This document shows positions 32,056 to 42,584 of a DNA stretch of 64,000 nucleotides, one piece after another. Under the pieces are notes generated by a model. The model made no database searches, had not been told where the DNA came from, and saw only the letters and a list, made by a program, of their open reading frames with translations. The DNA comes from Ilex aquifolium. Its lineage: Eukaryota; Streptophyta; Magnoliopsida; Aquifoliales; Aquifoliaceae. Numbering within the stretch: the first letter of the stretch is position 1; each line of letters opens with the position of its first letter. The position numbers and the translations under genes were made by a program. The stretch covers positions 2,108,001 through 2,172,000 of the forward strand of contig OX637410.1 in assembly GCA_951799425.1 (NCBI GenBank). The letters run 5' to 3'.

Positions 32056-32577
32056 ACTACGGAGAAGATTCAACTCATCCGAGAGAGGATACGCACGGCG
32101 CAAAGTAGACAGAAGAGCTATGCGGACCACAGACGAAGATCCTTGGAATTCAAAGTGGGAGATTACATGTTTCCCAAGGTGTCACAAAAGAAGGGCGTGT
32201 TTCGATTCGGCAAGAAGGAGAAGTTAGCACCAAAATATACCGGACCGTTCGAAGTGATCAAAGCGGTAGGCAATGCGGCGTATCAACTTCGACTATCAGC
32301 CCAGCTATCCGGAGTACATGGCGTGTTTCACGTGTCGATGTTGGAAAAGTTTCAATCGGATGCAACGCCGGTAGTAGACTTGGAAAATATTGAAATTCAA
32401 GATGGGGCAACCTATGAAGAACAACCGGTGAAGATTCTCGACGCCAAGGAAAAAGTGCTTCGCAACAAAGTTATCAGATTGGTGAAGGTTTTGTGGCAAC
32501 ACCATGGAGTGGAGGAAGCTACATGGGAGCCGGAGCAAGAAATGCGGGAGAAGTATCCATATTTGTTCGCTACTTGA
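32056..32577 (+). CDS. Integrase C-terminal GPY/F + chromodomain ORF (outer)
   Basis: Open without interruption from the [20 protein letters not shown] basic region through FGKKEKLAPKYTGPFEVIKA (GPY/F), QLSGVHGVFHVSMLEKFQ, EEQPVKILDAKEKVLRNKV and [19 protein letters not shown], ending YPYLFAT and TGA. There is no ATG at the expected upstream position (ACG where element A has ATG). Translation would need an internal or non-AUG start, or fusion to an upstream frame. It aligns over its full length with the C-terminal part of the intact gag-pol of element E. Confidence 0.72.
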   Translation, partial: TTEKIQLIRERIRTAQSRQKSYADHRRRSLEFKVGDYMFPKVSQKKGVFRFGKKEKLAPKYTGPFEVIKAVGNAAYQLRLSAQLSGVHGVFHVSMLEKFQSDATPVVDLENIEIQDGATYEEQPVKILDAKEKVLRNKVIRLVKVLWQHHGVEEATWEPEQEMREKYPYLFAT

Positions 32578-32580
32578 GGT

Positions 32581-32617
32581 AAGTTTCGAGGACGAAACTT
32601 TCTTTAAGGGGGGTGGA
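32581..32617 (+). promoter_or_regulatory. Hairpin plus polypurine tract (outer)
   Basis: AAGTTTCGAGGACGAAACTT (32581-32600) and AAGGGGGGTGGA (32606-32617), next to the 3' LTR. Confidence 0.8.
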
Positions 32618-32618
32618 T

Positions 32619-34887
32619 TGTAACACCCCGCATTTTCTTTTATATATATATATATAGTAACGTAATTATGTTTTTGAAATGCTAATATATATGTAATGAT
32701 GTATGCATGAGCTACGTAGATGATAAGAGTAGAAATAAAAGGTTGGTGGAGGTAATAGTGTATGTTGTAGAAAGTTGGAAGTATTTTGGAGTGAAATCGC
32801 ATTTTAGAGATATTTTAGGTAGAAGAATTTTAGACACTGTCTTAGTGTTTGGATCATAACTTTTTATTCTTATGTCAAATTGATCTGAAATTTGGACAGT
32901 AGATAGTAGACATCCAGGGATACAAAAGTGTATCTCACGAAAATTTTCCAAATCAATATCTAAATAGGCCAAAACTTCACTGGAAGTTTCAGCAGAAACT
33001 GGGATGACGTTCGAACGTGAATCGACGTTCGAACGTGAATAAACGTTCGAACGAAAGTGCGTTCCAGTACTCTTTGTCTGATGGAAAAACCAAAGTACTG
33101 GGAGCAACAACCATTTGAACGCCAATGACGTTCGAACGCCAATGACGAATTCTGAACTTCAGAATCGTGCACATGAGGCTATTTCTTTCCCTATAAATAC
33201 ATAAGGATGCCTCTCTTTGCCTCATTTCAACATTTCTAACCCTAGGAAGACTTAGAGAGGAGAAAGGAAAGGGAAAACACAAGATCAAGAGAGGATTTAC
33301 ACATTGAGGAGGATCAAAATCTCAAGAACTCTAAGGAAGAAGAAGGTAGGGGTTTTCTCTCACTCACTTACATTGAGGCTAGGATATTTATATATGTATG
33401 TTTTGACTATTAATGGTATATATATGCTATGGAATCATCATCTCTTAGGCTTTTTGGTAAAGATTACATGTTTTGAACAAAGTTAGGGTTTAATACCCAT
33501 GAAATCTCTTCTCTAGTTTTAAAACCCTCATTTTTGAGAGTGATGTATTTCCTTCTTGAATGCTTTCTTTATTATGGATTTTCGAAACCTTAGTGCTTTG
33601 TGTTGGGTAGAAAAATGATGTTATTGTGATCTCATGTATTTTTCTTTGTTGGTTGTGGAGTTGTCACATTATAAATTTGGGAATTTTTTAGATATGCTTG
33701 TAAAATGAGAAATTGTGGATTTTATCTTTAATTGGAATTGAGGGTGAATTGAGAGTATTTTGGTTTCCTCATTGGTATGGTTGTTGTGATGGACTTGGAT
33801 TGCCATCGAGAGATGCCGTAGAGTGTTAGAGGTTAGTCTATCCCAGTGGGGGGAGATGGTTTCCTAGCACTTGTAGTGGGTTGTCATTTGGTAATGCTAC
33901 CACTATCGTTCACTGGAGTTCGAACAAGGGATGGTATACTTTTCCTGGGAAGGGACTCGTCACTGCCATTGGGATGGTAGACGCCCTTTCCTAAAGTGTT
34001 TGTGATTGTGATAGTGAGTGGTGGACTAGGTATAATCGTTGGGTAGATTCATGAGAAGCAATCAACATACATGGTACGGGGATGAACCAAAATACATGGG
34101 ATGATGGGTTGGATACGTCACTGCCATTGGTATGGCATACGCCCTTCCTAAAGGATGGATATTTTTGATAAGATACACATACATATGGTTGTGGAATATT
34201 CAAGTATGGATTATTGTATTATTGTGGAAAATGGTTTCCTACAAGAACTTGTGGGAGTATGGGATTCCACAAGGTCTTGTGGGAAAATGGTTTATATTTT
34301 GGAAAATGGATATGTAATGGATCTTGGTTTCTTTTACTGTTCATTTAAATTACTGTTGCTACTTAAACTTAAGATCCATTTTAAAATGTCCCTGTTTTAC
34401 TTCAAAGATTATGTATGTTATTTTCGAAATGAGACCGGCCATTTTATATGCTTTTATAAACCTTGTTCGGGATTGGGAGGAATGTTGCTACAGAGCTTAG
34501 TGCTCACCCCTTACAAACAACATATTTCAGGTCTTTGTCTAGAGGAGGAGCTCGGAACTGACGAGTCGGGACATTGGGAAGCTCCCATAGAAGGGAACGT
34601 AGATCCCGAGATGGACCTGTAGAGACATAGCTTCCTTTGTAATAGACTTGAGAATTTATTTTGAAATCATGTGAAGTTTAGTTTTCTTTTGTTATTCCGC
34701 TGCTAAGTTACGTTTGATCCTTTGAGATGTAAATGTCATAGCTTGGCTTATTCTTTTGGAATGATATTGTAAATTTTATGAAGGATGAATGAAAATTTTT
34801 TCTTATTGATGGAATTATATTAGTGCTCTCATTATGTGAATGGTCATAGAATGTAATGCCGTCCAGGGTGTGTTTTGGGGTGTTACA
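32619..34887 (+). repeat. 3' LTR of outer element (2269 bp)
   Basis: TGTAACACCCC...GGGGTGTTACA. Palindrome array about 33007-33135, with one extra palindrome-bearing segment (about 33123) absent from the 5' LTR. Intron 33346-34530, conserved module 34533-34622. It is immediately followed by the target duplication ATTTT. Confidence 0.95.
34533..34622 (+). other. Conserved 29-codon LTR module (outer 3' LTR)
   Basis: Same as the outer 5' copy. A 155-codon open frame (34155-34622) happens to run into it from the intron, but the upstream part is not conserved in other LTRs. Confidence 0.5.
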
Positions 34888-35640
34888 ATTTTAATCATTC
34901 TCCGCAGGGCCAAATTACGAACCATTTTAGGAAGGGCCTATACCATCTCCATGACATTGATGAATCCTTCTCAAGAAAGGTATACCATCCGTCAGCCTCG
35001 AACTTACGTGAACAATAGTAGTTGTTTTCCCAAACAACAATTCACTACAAGTGTTAGACAACTATCTCACCCTCAATGTGATAGACTAACCTCTAATACG
35101 GTACGATAGTTCTCGAAGGCAATTCAAGTTTGTCACACCCAAACCATACAATAGATGAAACCACAATTTTCTCAACGACCACAATCTTAACCAATCATAA
35201 CTTCCATACAAACTCGAGTATCACAATTTCACAAGTCTAAATATACTACAGTAATAAAAAAATTAAAATATGCAAGAGATCATATCAAGAAAACCTTCAC
35301 AATTGCGATATCAAAATTCTAGGGTTTGCCAAAAACATAATTTCTTGGGAACAAAACAAGTATTAAATGAAAACATAATGTACTCAAGAATAGGAATTTA
35401 GAAATCAAGAATCCATGTATTTTCCACAACCAAACATATATTTAGCAAAACTAGAGTTTTGGAAACCAAGAACAAGTTTTTCTTGAACCCAAATACGTAT
35501 TTTGTTCAAAACTATGTTTCAATGATAAAAAACCAAGAACTCATAAGTATTTATCATACAACTATCAAGAAGATTGGAAACATACACACATAATACCCTA
35601 AGTCTCAATGAAAGAACTCAAGAAGAATTCATTACCTTGA
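34888..35640 (-). repeat. LTR H (minus), continuation
   Basis: Resumes LTR H after the outer element. It holds type II intron sequence on the minus strand (counterparts of GAGGTTAGTCTATC and TTGTAGTGGG) and a donor-like AATCAAG|GTAATGAATT around 35630. Its 5' end (TGTAAC...) is not found, so it is truncated or too diverged to recognise beyond about 35640. Confidence 0.6.
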
Positions 35641-36110
35641 TTTTGTAGTTTGTGTGTATGCACTTCATGCATGCCTTGCTGGATTACTAAGCTAGGTTTT
35701 ATGAAAAAGTTGGAATATTGAGTATCGATAGGTTAAAGTCTCGTCATATTCAATGATTTTGATTCAATGCATAATTGTAGTATGGTAGCACTATCATAAA
35801 TTCAAGCAATGACAAGCATGTCCCGATCCCCGAACTAAAGAGTGCCTTTTTCTCGTGTTTTAAACAAGTTGTTTTCAAATCATTAAGCCCACATTACAAT
35901 CCACTGTTTCAAAATCTGTTGCTACGTGTCATTCACTCTCTTCTATTTCAAGTTTTCCACAGATAACTCCCTGATAAATCGACCTCGGACTTCACCGAGT
36001 AATATTACAATTTGACCAGTTATACTTTGGTGTACTATTAAGGTCAAGTTAGAGAGAGAGAGGGGGGGGGGGAGCCTGTTTAAAATAGACCAACATGAAC
36101 TTTCAGCTCT
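35641..36110. other. Unassigned AT-rich sequence
   Basis: No gene, terminal repeat or RNA recognised. Holds a GAGAGAGAGAGGGGGGGGGG purine run at about 36052-36072. Confidence 0.4.
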
Positions 36111-36447
36111 ATGTATCAATGGTCAACGAAAAAAGTAAGGACTTAGAAGGCCTGAATGGTTCAAACTAATTAAATTCATCTTAGATAGGAATGGAAGATG
36201 ATGAGGCTAGAGCATGAATGATGAAACGGTTCGGATTCAAAAGAATTAATGCTAGTGTCTACACAGAGTTTGTATTGGCTGGAGGTATAACTCAATTGAA
36301 AATAATTAATCTGGCATTAATCTGACTTTATACAATTGTTTAAGGGTAATTATGATAATTTTTTTTTTTAGCTTTATACAATTATTTAAAGGTAATTATG
36401 GTAAAAAAAATATTTTTTGGTTTAGTAGCCTTTTAGAAGCAGTATAA

Positions 36448-36488
<41 letters not shown>

Positions 36489-36883
36489 GATAGATAGATA
36501 TATTTATAGATAGATAGATAGATAGATAGAGATAGATAGAGATATAGAATACATGTATCAATGGTCAACGAAAAAAGTAAGGACTTAGAAGGCCTGAATG
36601 GTTCGAACTAATTAAATTCATCTTAGATAGGAATGGAAGATGATGAGGCTAGAGCATGAATGATGAAACGGTTCGGATTCAAAAGAATTAATGCTAGTGT
36701 CTACACAGAGTTTGTATCGGCTGGAGGTATAACTCAATTGAAAATAATTAATCTGGCATTAATCTGACTTTATACAATTGTTTAAGGGTAATTATGATAA
36801 TTTTTTTTTTTTAGCTTTATACAATTATTTAAAGGTAATTATGGTAAAAAAATATTTTTTGGTTTAGTAGCCTTTTAGAAGCA

Positions 36884-36956
<73 letters not shown>

Positions 36957-36990
36957 TAGATATATTTATAGATAGATAGATAGATAGAGA
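36111..36990. repeat. 442-bp tandem duplication ending in TA/GATA microsatellites
   Basis: ATGTATCAATGGTCAACGAA at 36111 recurs at 36553 with almost no change across CTTAGAAGGCCTGAATGGTT, ACGGTTCGGATTCAAAAGAA and TTAGTAGCCTTTTAGAAGCA. Each copy ends in microsatellite. The first has (TA)n and (GATA)n at about 36455-36545. The second has a (TA) run of about 70 bp at 36885-36954 followed by (GATA)n. Confidence 0.85.
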
Positions 36991-37373
36991 TATAGAATAT
37001 AGATATAGATAAGATTGCGCAAAGAAAAAAATATAAAATTCAAAATTAAAATTAATTATTACGCTGAAATAAATATAATAAAATCTCAAGTTTATGTACA
37101 TGATTAATTTAAGAAGACGAAAGGATATGATAGAATTATGTAATAAATTTGAGAAGGTGAAAGGAATATTGTTTAAGGAATTAATTTTTTTTTATTGAGG
37201 CCATTGTAGTCAATCTAAAACAGATTTGGATGAGATTTATAATGTTTGCAAAGAAAATAATCAAAAGCAAAACAATGAATTTATTAATTGAATTAATGCA
37301 ACCAATAAATCTATATTATTAAAGGGTAATTAAGAAAATTAAAAAAAATTCACCTTAAGCCACTTTTAGAAGT
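36991..37373. other. AT-rich flank left of element G
   Basis: No gene recognised. It ends CCACTTTTAGAAGT, resembling the 5'-end complement of the Helitron-like units nearby. Confidence 0.35.
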
Positions 37374-37879
37374 AACTATGTAACACCCCGTATTTTATTT
37401 TATATATGTATATAGATATATAGTAAACCATTGTAGTAAAATGGGATATGTGTATTAATAGTAGGAATAAATATTAGGGAGACAAATGGATGGAGAAGTT
37501 TGAGTTTCGAATGTGTGTAAACTTGAGAAGAGGGATTATGGAGGTTTCTAAATATTTTTAGGTCAAAATAAGTTCTCAATTGAATTCGGAAGGTCGAAAA
37601 ACCTTGGGAGAGGTGATATGGGGTGTATTAGAAGTTAGGAAGGAATTTGGAGTTAAAACACATTTTGGAGAAAATTTGGGTATAAAGGATTTTGGACACT
37701 GTCTACTATTTCGATCATAACTTTTTATCCTTAAGTCCAATTGATCTGAAATTTTTACAGTAGATATTAGACATCTAGGGCTACAAAAGTGTATCTCATG
37801 AAAATTCTCCAATTCGAGCTCTAAATAGGTGAAAACTGCTCTGGAAGTTGGGACAGAAAACTGGGACCGAGAGTTGCCA

Positions 37880-37912
37880 GCGTCCGGACGCCCAAGGCAC
37901 CGTCCGGACGGT
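37880..37912 (+). promoter_or_regulatory. CGTCCGGACG palindrome pair (LTR G)
   Basis: Two palindromes, GCGTCCGGACGC and ACCGTCCGGACGGT, separated by seven bases and ending about 5 bp before a TATATATA box. Repeated at 43086-43118 in the 3' LTR. The same CGTCCGGACG core occurs in the probable Athila LTR (17238). Confidence 0.65.
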
Positions 37913-38102
37913 ACCATTTATATATACCCAGATCAGTTCGCGATTTTCCCCAATTCTTGCCTTCTAAATACACCAAAACCGTCTCCTTCACCCATTTTCC
38001 CCATTTCTAACCCTAGAGAGCTTTGGGGGAGGAAGAAGGAAGGGGATTCTCACCTCAAAGTAGATCAAATCCTCAAGGTCTTCACACCAAACTAAGGAAG
38101 AG

Positions 38103-39162
38103 GTAGGGGTTTTCTCTCACTCTCTCACATTGAGGCTAAGGCTATATATATATATATATGTATGTATATACATATGTCTCTTTCTCTAAATCTTGGATAT
38201 GTGTTAGAGAAATCTTTGATTCTTTATATTTTTGCAATCAATGCCATGTTTTGAACTATGTGATGGTTTGGTAACCATTTTATCTTTCTTTTTCATCTTC
38301 AATCATTGATTGGTAAGGAAAATAGACTTTTCTCTTGGTAATTCCTTGGTTTTCACTTTCAACACTTAGAGTTTTATATTGTGCAACAAATGATGTTTAT
38401 AATGATCTCTTGCATTTTTCTTGGTTGGTTATTGACAATGTCACATGCTTAAATTTGGGGATTTTGGATAAATGATTGGAAATGGAGATAAATATTGGGA
38501 TTGTATTCTTGGTTGGGTTGCTTGTGATACACATTTGTGAGAGGTTCCTTGTAAGGATGCTCACCCCTTCCCAAGAGGTTCCTTGTAAGGATGCTTGGGA
38601 AGCCATGAAGTGATTTGTGAGAGGTTCCTTGTAAGGATGCTCACCCCTTCCCAAGAGGTTCCTTGTAAGGATGCTTGGGAAGCCATGAAGTGATTTGTGA
38701 GAGGTTCCTTGTAAGGATGCTCACCCCCTTCCCAAGAGGTTCCTTGTAAGGATGCTTGGGAAGCCATGAAATGATTTGTGAGAGGTTCCTTGTAAGGATG
38801 CTCACCCATTCTCAAGAGGTTCCTTGTAAGGATGCTTGAGAATCAAAGAGGACCTAAACGGGGGGTGGAGGTTACCCTAAAGTATGCCACCTACCCAAAG
38901 AATTGTTGGAAATTGTGAATGGAGGATTGGATTATATTTGGAAATGGTTTGCCAAATGTATAGTGGTTTCTTTTACTCATTCAATTACCGTTGTTTCCGT
39001 AAACTTGAGATCTATTAAATGGCACTGCTTTACTTCAAAAGTTATGTATGATATTTGTGAAATGAGACCGACCGTTTTAAATGCTTTTCTAAACCTTGTA
39101 TGGGTTTGAGAGAATTGTTCTACAGAGCTTTGTGCTCACCCCCTACCGCTAACATTTTTCAG
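38103..39162 (+). other. Predicted leader intron (G 5' LTR)
   Basis: Donor GAAGAG|GTAGGGG, acceptor CCGCTAACATTTTTCAG|AT. The 3' LTR equivalent is 43309-44368. Type I intron, as in LTR A. Confidence 0.5.
38536..38850 (+). repeat. ~81-bp tandem array (G 5' LTR)
   Basis: About four units, each with two GAGGTTCCTTGTAAGGATGC copies separated by TCACCCCTTCCCAA and TTGGGAAGCCATGAAGTGAT. The 3' LTR copy is at about 43742-44056. A diverged relative of the LTR A array. Confidence 0.85.
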
Positions 39163-39164
39163 AT

Positions 39165-39254
39165 TACCTACAAGAGGAGGACGTAGGGGTCGAGGAGCCC
39201 GCTACTTGGGAGACTCCCCTGGACGGGAGTGTGGATCCCGAGGTGGACGCCTAG
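39165..39254 (+). other. Conserved 29-codon LTR module (G 5' LTR)
   Basis: Reads LQEEDVGVEEPATWETP, LDGSVDPEVDA and TAG. Same length and phase as elsewhere. Confidence 0.5.
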
Positions 39255-39650
39255 AGCGACACTTTCTTTTGTTCTAGACTAGGATATTCATTTTGAACCT
39301 TGTAAAGTCTAGTATTTTGTTATTCCGCTGCAAGTGTACTTTAATTCTCTTGGAATGTAAATGCCATTGCTTGGCCTATTTTCTTTTGGGATAATGTTAA
39401 GGATAGTATAGATGATAAATAGAAATGTTATTGCTATTGGATGGTTAAATGGACCCGGTGTGGTCAAGTGAATAGAATTGCACAGGTTGTGATTTTTGGG
39501 TGGAGCTTCCTGTACAAAGGAGACTCTGCCCAAATTTTGTTAATATTAAGAATGTTTCTTATTTGATGGATATATATTTAGTTGCTCTCATGACATAAAT
39601 GGTTTCATAGTGTAATGCCGTCCAGGGTGGTATTTGGGGCGTTACAAAGT

Positions 39651-39662
39651 TGGTATCAGAGC
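39651..39662 (+). promoter_or_regulatory. Primer binding site, element G
   Basis: TGGTATCAGAGC, four bases after the 5' LTR; initiator Met-tRNA type. Confidence 0.9.
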
Positions 39663-39859
39663 ATAGGCTTTAGGTCTTACATGGGAGCTGTAGGTTATGG
39701 ATTATCACTGGAGTATTAGGTTGGGTTGAAGGAACTCTAGACTTGAATTCGTTTGAAGTTATAGGTGTAGAGAATAAGTGTTGATTTAAATCTTATACAA
39801 ACCTCTCGTTTAGATCGAGACATCCTAACTATGTCTTGTACATCAAGGAAGACGTTTCC

Positions 39860-40060
39860 AATACAGTGGTGGAATGTATCGTTCTCCCTTCTAATTCTTG
39901 GACACGTATTTTATTTGACCTTAGCGCTATTCATTCCTTCCCACGTACCATATATATAGTTAATTTGAGAATCTAGAACATGTATTGAGTATAGACATGC
40001 CCACGGGAGAACGGTTGGATACTAAAAGGATGTGTAGAGGTGTGTGTGCTTAGAAGTGGT
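39860..40060 (+). pseudogene. Protease/gag-end relic in element G
   Basis: NTVVECIVLPSNSWTRILFD followed by LSAIHSFPRT aligns with NAVVEGIVLLYHSW...LDSYATHSFIRT of the outer element. A degenerate ...TGERLDTKRMCRG follows. The catalytic motif is DLS and no start is present. This shows that G descends from the same gag-protease lineage. Confidence 0.6.
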
Positions 40061-42546
40061 GAGTAGGAATGGATTATTGACATAGTTGCATTAGACATGA
40101 ATGGATACGCTAGTTTGTATCATGTGGTTTAGACTACTCTAGGAAACGGATGATAATTTAGTTTTTGGTTTGTAAATGAGATTAGGCATGGATCTTGATT
40201 GCGAGTCATATTATTTATATTGGAGATGGGGATGAGATAGGATGTGTAACAAAGACACTCAAACTTGAGTTAGACAAGTATAAAGGAACCAAACAGTCCG
40301 GCAGACCACCTTGCACCAATTTGTTCATAACTCTTCATTGGAAAGTCCAAATTGTGCACCGTTATTTTTGTTAGAACCCTAACTTGTATATCTTTCCAAC
40401 CATATAGGTCACGCATGCTCAAAATATCCGAGTCAAATCAGTTTATTCTTCGAAGTTAGTCAAAAATCTGCACTGTGGTGTTCTTTGGACAGTAAAGTGT
40501 TATGATTTCTTCCTAGACTCTGAAGGACCTATCCTTAAGTGAAATTTTACATTATTTAGGCTTTGATTGAGAGACACCCCCATATTGATGGAAGTGCTTT
40601 TGATGGATAACAAGGGATGATTATGATTTGGTGCTTGTCAACTTCAAGTATTCTCTTCCACTAATATTATCGCTCATATTTTAAAAAGTCAAAGGATATG
40701 ATAACCCAATTGGGATGTGTGGAGATAAGGTTAACTTAGAGGTTCTCTAAGATGAATTAAGTTTCTAATGATAAGGGTATAGAAGGTTATGTGTGTTACT
40801 TAAAAAAAAAAAAAAAGAATGTAGTTTTGGTTTACGATATGAATCATGGGAGTATTATGTTTTCCTCTAAGGTGATTACGATAATATGAGATAGTATAAT
40901 TCTCAAATACGAGCAATTGAAGTAATAGGGTGAAGTAACCTCAGATGGGAGCCTATTTTTGGAGTAATGATTGGAATTGTGGTTATAGATCTTAAATCTA
41001 TAGGAGATTGTTTCATAACCACTTACTTGAGGTTCCCAATATTTGTTTGAAATATTATGGAGGGTTGATTAAATTTACTTTGAAAGTTTAGAAGGATCAT
41101 GCATAGGATACTCATTGAGAGCGTTATACTTAGTTATCTTATTTTCTTGAGGGCTTAGTTGACTACTCTTAGACTTTCTAAGGTATTAACAATCGAGATT
41201 CTTTTGGTTAAGTATAGAGTTAATAGTTGACTTGTATTGCAAATCCTTATTGAGAATTGAGGCCAATTTAGGAAAGCGAATTTATAGACATAAAAGAGGA
41301 TGATATCCCAAATTTGAGGTGAACTTCTATTGTTCTAGGAAATCTTTTAATGTCATTGGATTTGTGTTGGGGGAATGTGACGTTCTTCTTGTTGTCTCTT
41401 GTAGTACCTTGTTAAGATCGGAATGATTAGTTATATTTGAGGAATGTTAGTACGAGTATAGAAGATTCGAACTTATGGTTGATGGTGATAATGGTAAAGA
41501 AGTAAATTGAAGAATTAAGGATGATACCTATGAAGATTGCCTTGACATGGGATGAATCATCGAGAGTCTTATGTTATTTTAGACTATTTTAGTTTTGGGA
41601 ACCTTGACAGTCTATCCTCACATTTTTATATGTTGCAAGAGGTATATTTTAATGAATAGTATCAGACGGATTAGAAGGTATAGATATCATTAAAAGAGTT
41701 GTAATGTGAATGAAAGCCACTAAGAATTGATTAGATGGTTATTAGTTTTAGCTCAAGATTGTGGATCGAGAGCAAATATCTTGGAGATATACTTTGATCC
41801 TTAGCTTAAGTATTATAGCTAGTTAATTACCCAGAATTCCCTTTGAAGGGATTTGATGGATCGTTAGTGTACACATTTTGGAAGCTATAATGGGAAAACG
41901 AGTGCGGTTAGGTTCTACTTATACATTTTGGTGGAATCTAAGATACTCTCTCAGAACTTTCAAATCCACGCGGAGTTCTTATCTTATAGCATATTTTAAC
42001 TTGTGAATCGGTGGATTATAATTTCTATCAGAGTGCGCAGCGAACTATTTGAGTAATGACTACACTAGTGAAGATAAGGATTTTCATGAAGAATTACAAA
42101 TGGATGTGCAACCTAAGAGTGGATCCTAGAATATTGACTTGTGTGGGAGTGTGTAGTTGTGAATTGAAATTATTGGAGATTTCAAAGATTATGAATTCCA
42201 TTGGCTAGTGAGAGACAAAGACCTTCAGAATGTTGTAACTATTTATAGGAAAGATGAATAACCCTATTTGTGGAATTACATTTGGGTGATTTTGGTATGC
42301 TTATGAAGAAGATACATGTAGGAAGCAAATATGAGGTTGATTGAATTGATTGGTGAAATTCAAAAGAGAAGTGATATTTGATGAGTACACAATTAAGTAT
42401 TATGATCTAGTAGTTAGGCATGAAAAGAAATTAGTTGGAACAATCGTATACAACTATTAAGAATAGGGGTGATAAATGAATTCTAGTGAAGGAATGTATT
42501 TTGATTCTAGTCTCTCAAATAGATTTGAGAGACTAACTCGACGATT
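40061..42546 (+). other. Non-coding interior of element G
   Basis: No open frame of note. 40240-40700 matches the outer leader. 41860-42070 matches the conserved CATTTTGG...ATCAGAGTGCGCAGCGAACT segment that precedes the integrase tail in A and outer, but the chromodomain ORF itself is absent. A poly-A run lies at 40801-40815. Confidence 0.55.
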
Positions 42547-42583
42547 AAGTTTCGAGGACGAAACTTTCTTTAAGGGGGGTGGA
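42547..42583 (+). promoter_or_regulatory. Hairpin plus polypurine tract (element G)
   Basis: AAGTTTCGAGGACGAAACTT (42547-42566) and AAGGGGGGTGGA (42572-42583). These are preserved although all coding sequence around them is lost. Confidence 0.82.
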
Positions 42584-42584
42584 T

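Larger units (their letters stand above)
18543..34887 (+). mobile_element. Outer non-autonomous Tekay-like element (split by inner element)
   Basis: Flanked by ATTTT at 18538-18542 and 34888-34892. The 5' LTR is 18543-18637 plus 26491-28657 (interrupted by the inner element) and the 3' LTR is 32619-34887. The primer site is 28661-28672. The interior holds a leader shared with element G, an RT/RNase H fragment, rearranged gag, a protease stub, a T-rich array, an integrase tail/chromodomain ORF, a hairpin and a polypurine tract. Without the inner insertion it is about 8.5 kb. It cannot encode its own polymerase or integrase. Confidence 0.93.
37379..39646 (+). repeat. 5' LTR of element G
   Basis: TGTAACACCCC...GGGGCGTTACA. 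Contains GCGTCCGGACGC (37880-37891), ACCGTCCGGACGGT (37899-37912), TTATATATACC at about 37917-37927, intron 38103-39162, the ~81-bp tandem array and the conserved module 39165-39254. A segment ATTGCACAGGTTG...GTACAAAGGAGACTCTGCCC (39478-39530) is shared with solo LTR D. Confidence 0.95.

Noticed and set aside
34155-34622. 155-codon open frame in the outer 3' LTR (and 61900-62118 in F) as a gene
   Set aside because: Only the last 29 codons are conserved across LTRs; the upstream part lies in the predicted intron and is closed or different in the inner, A and G LTRs.
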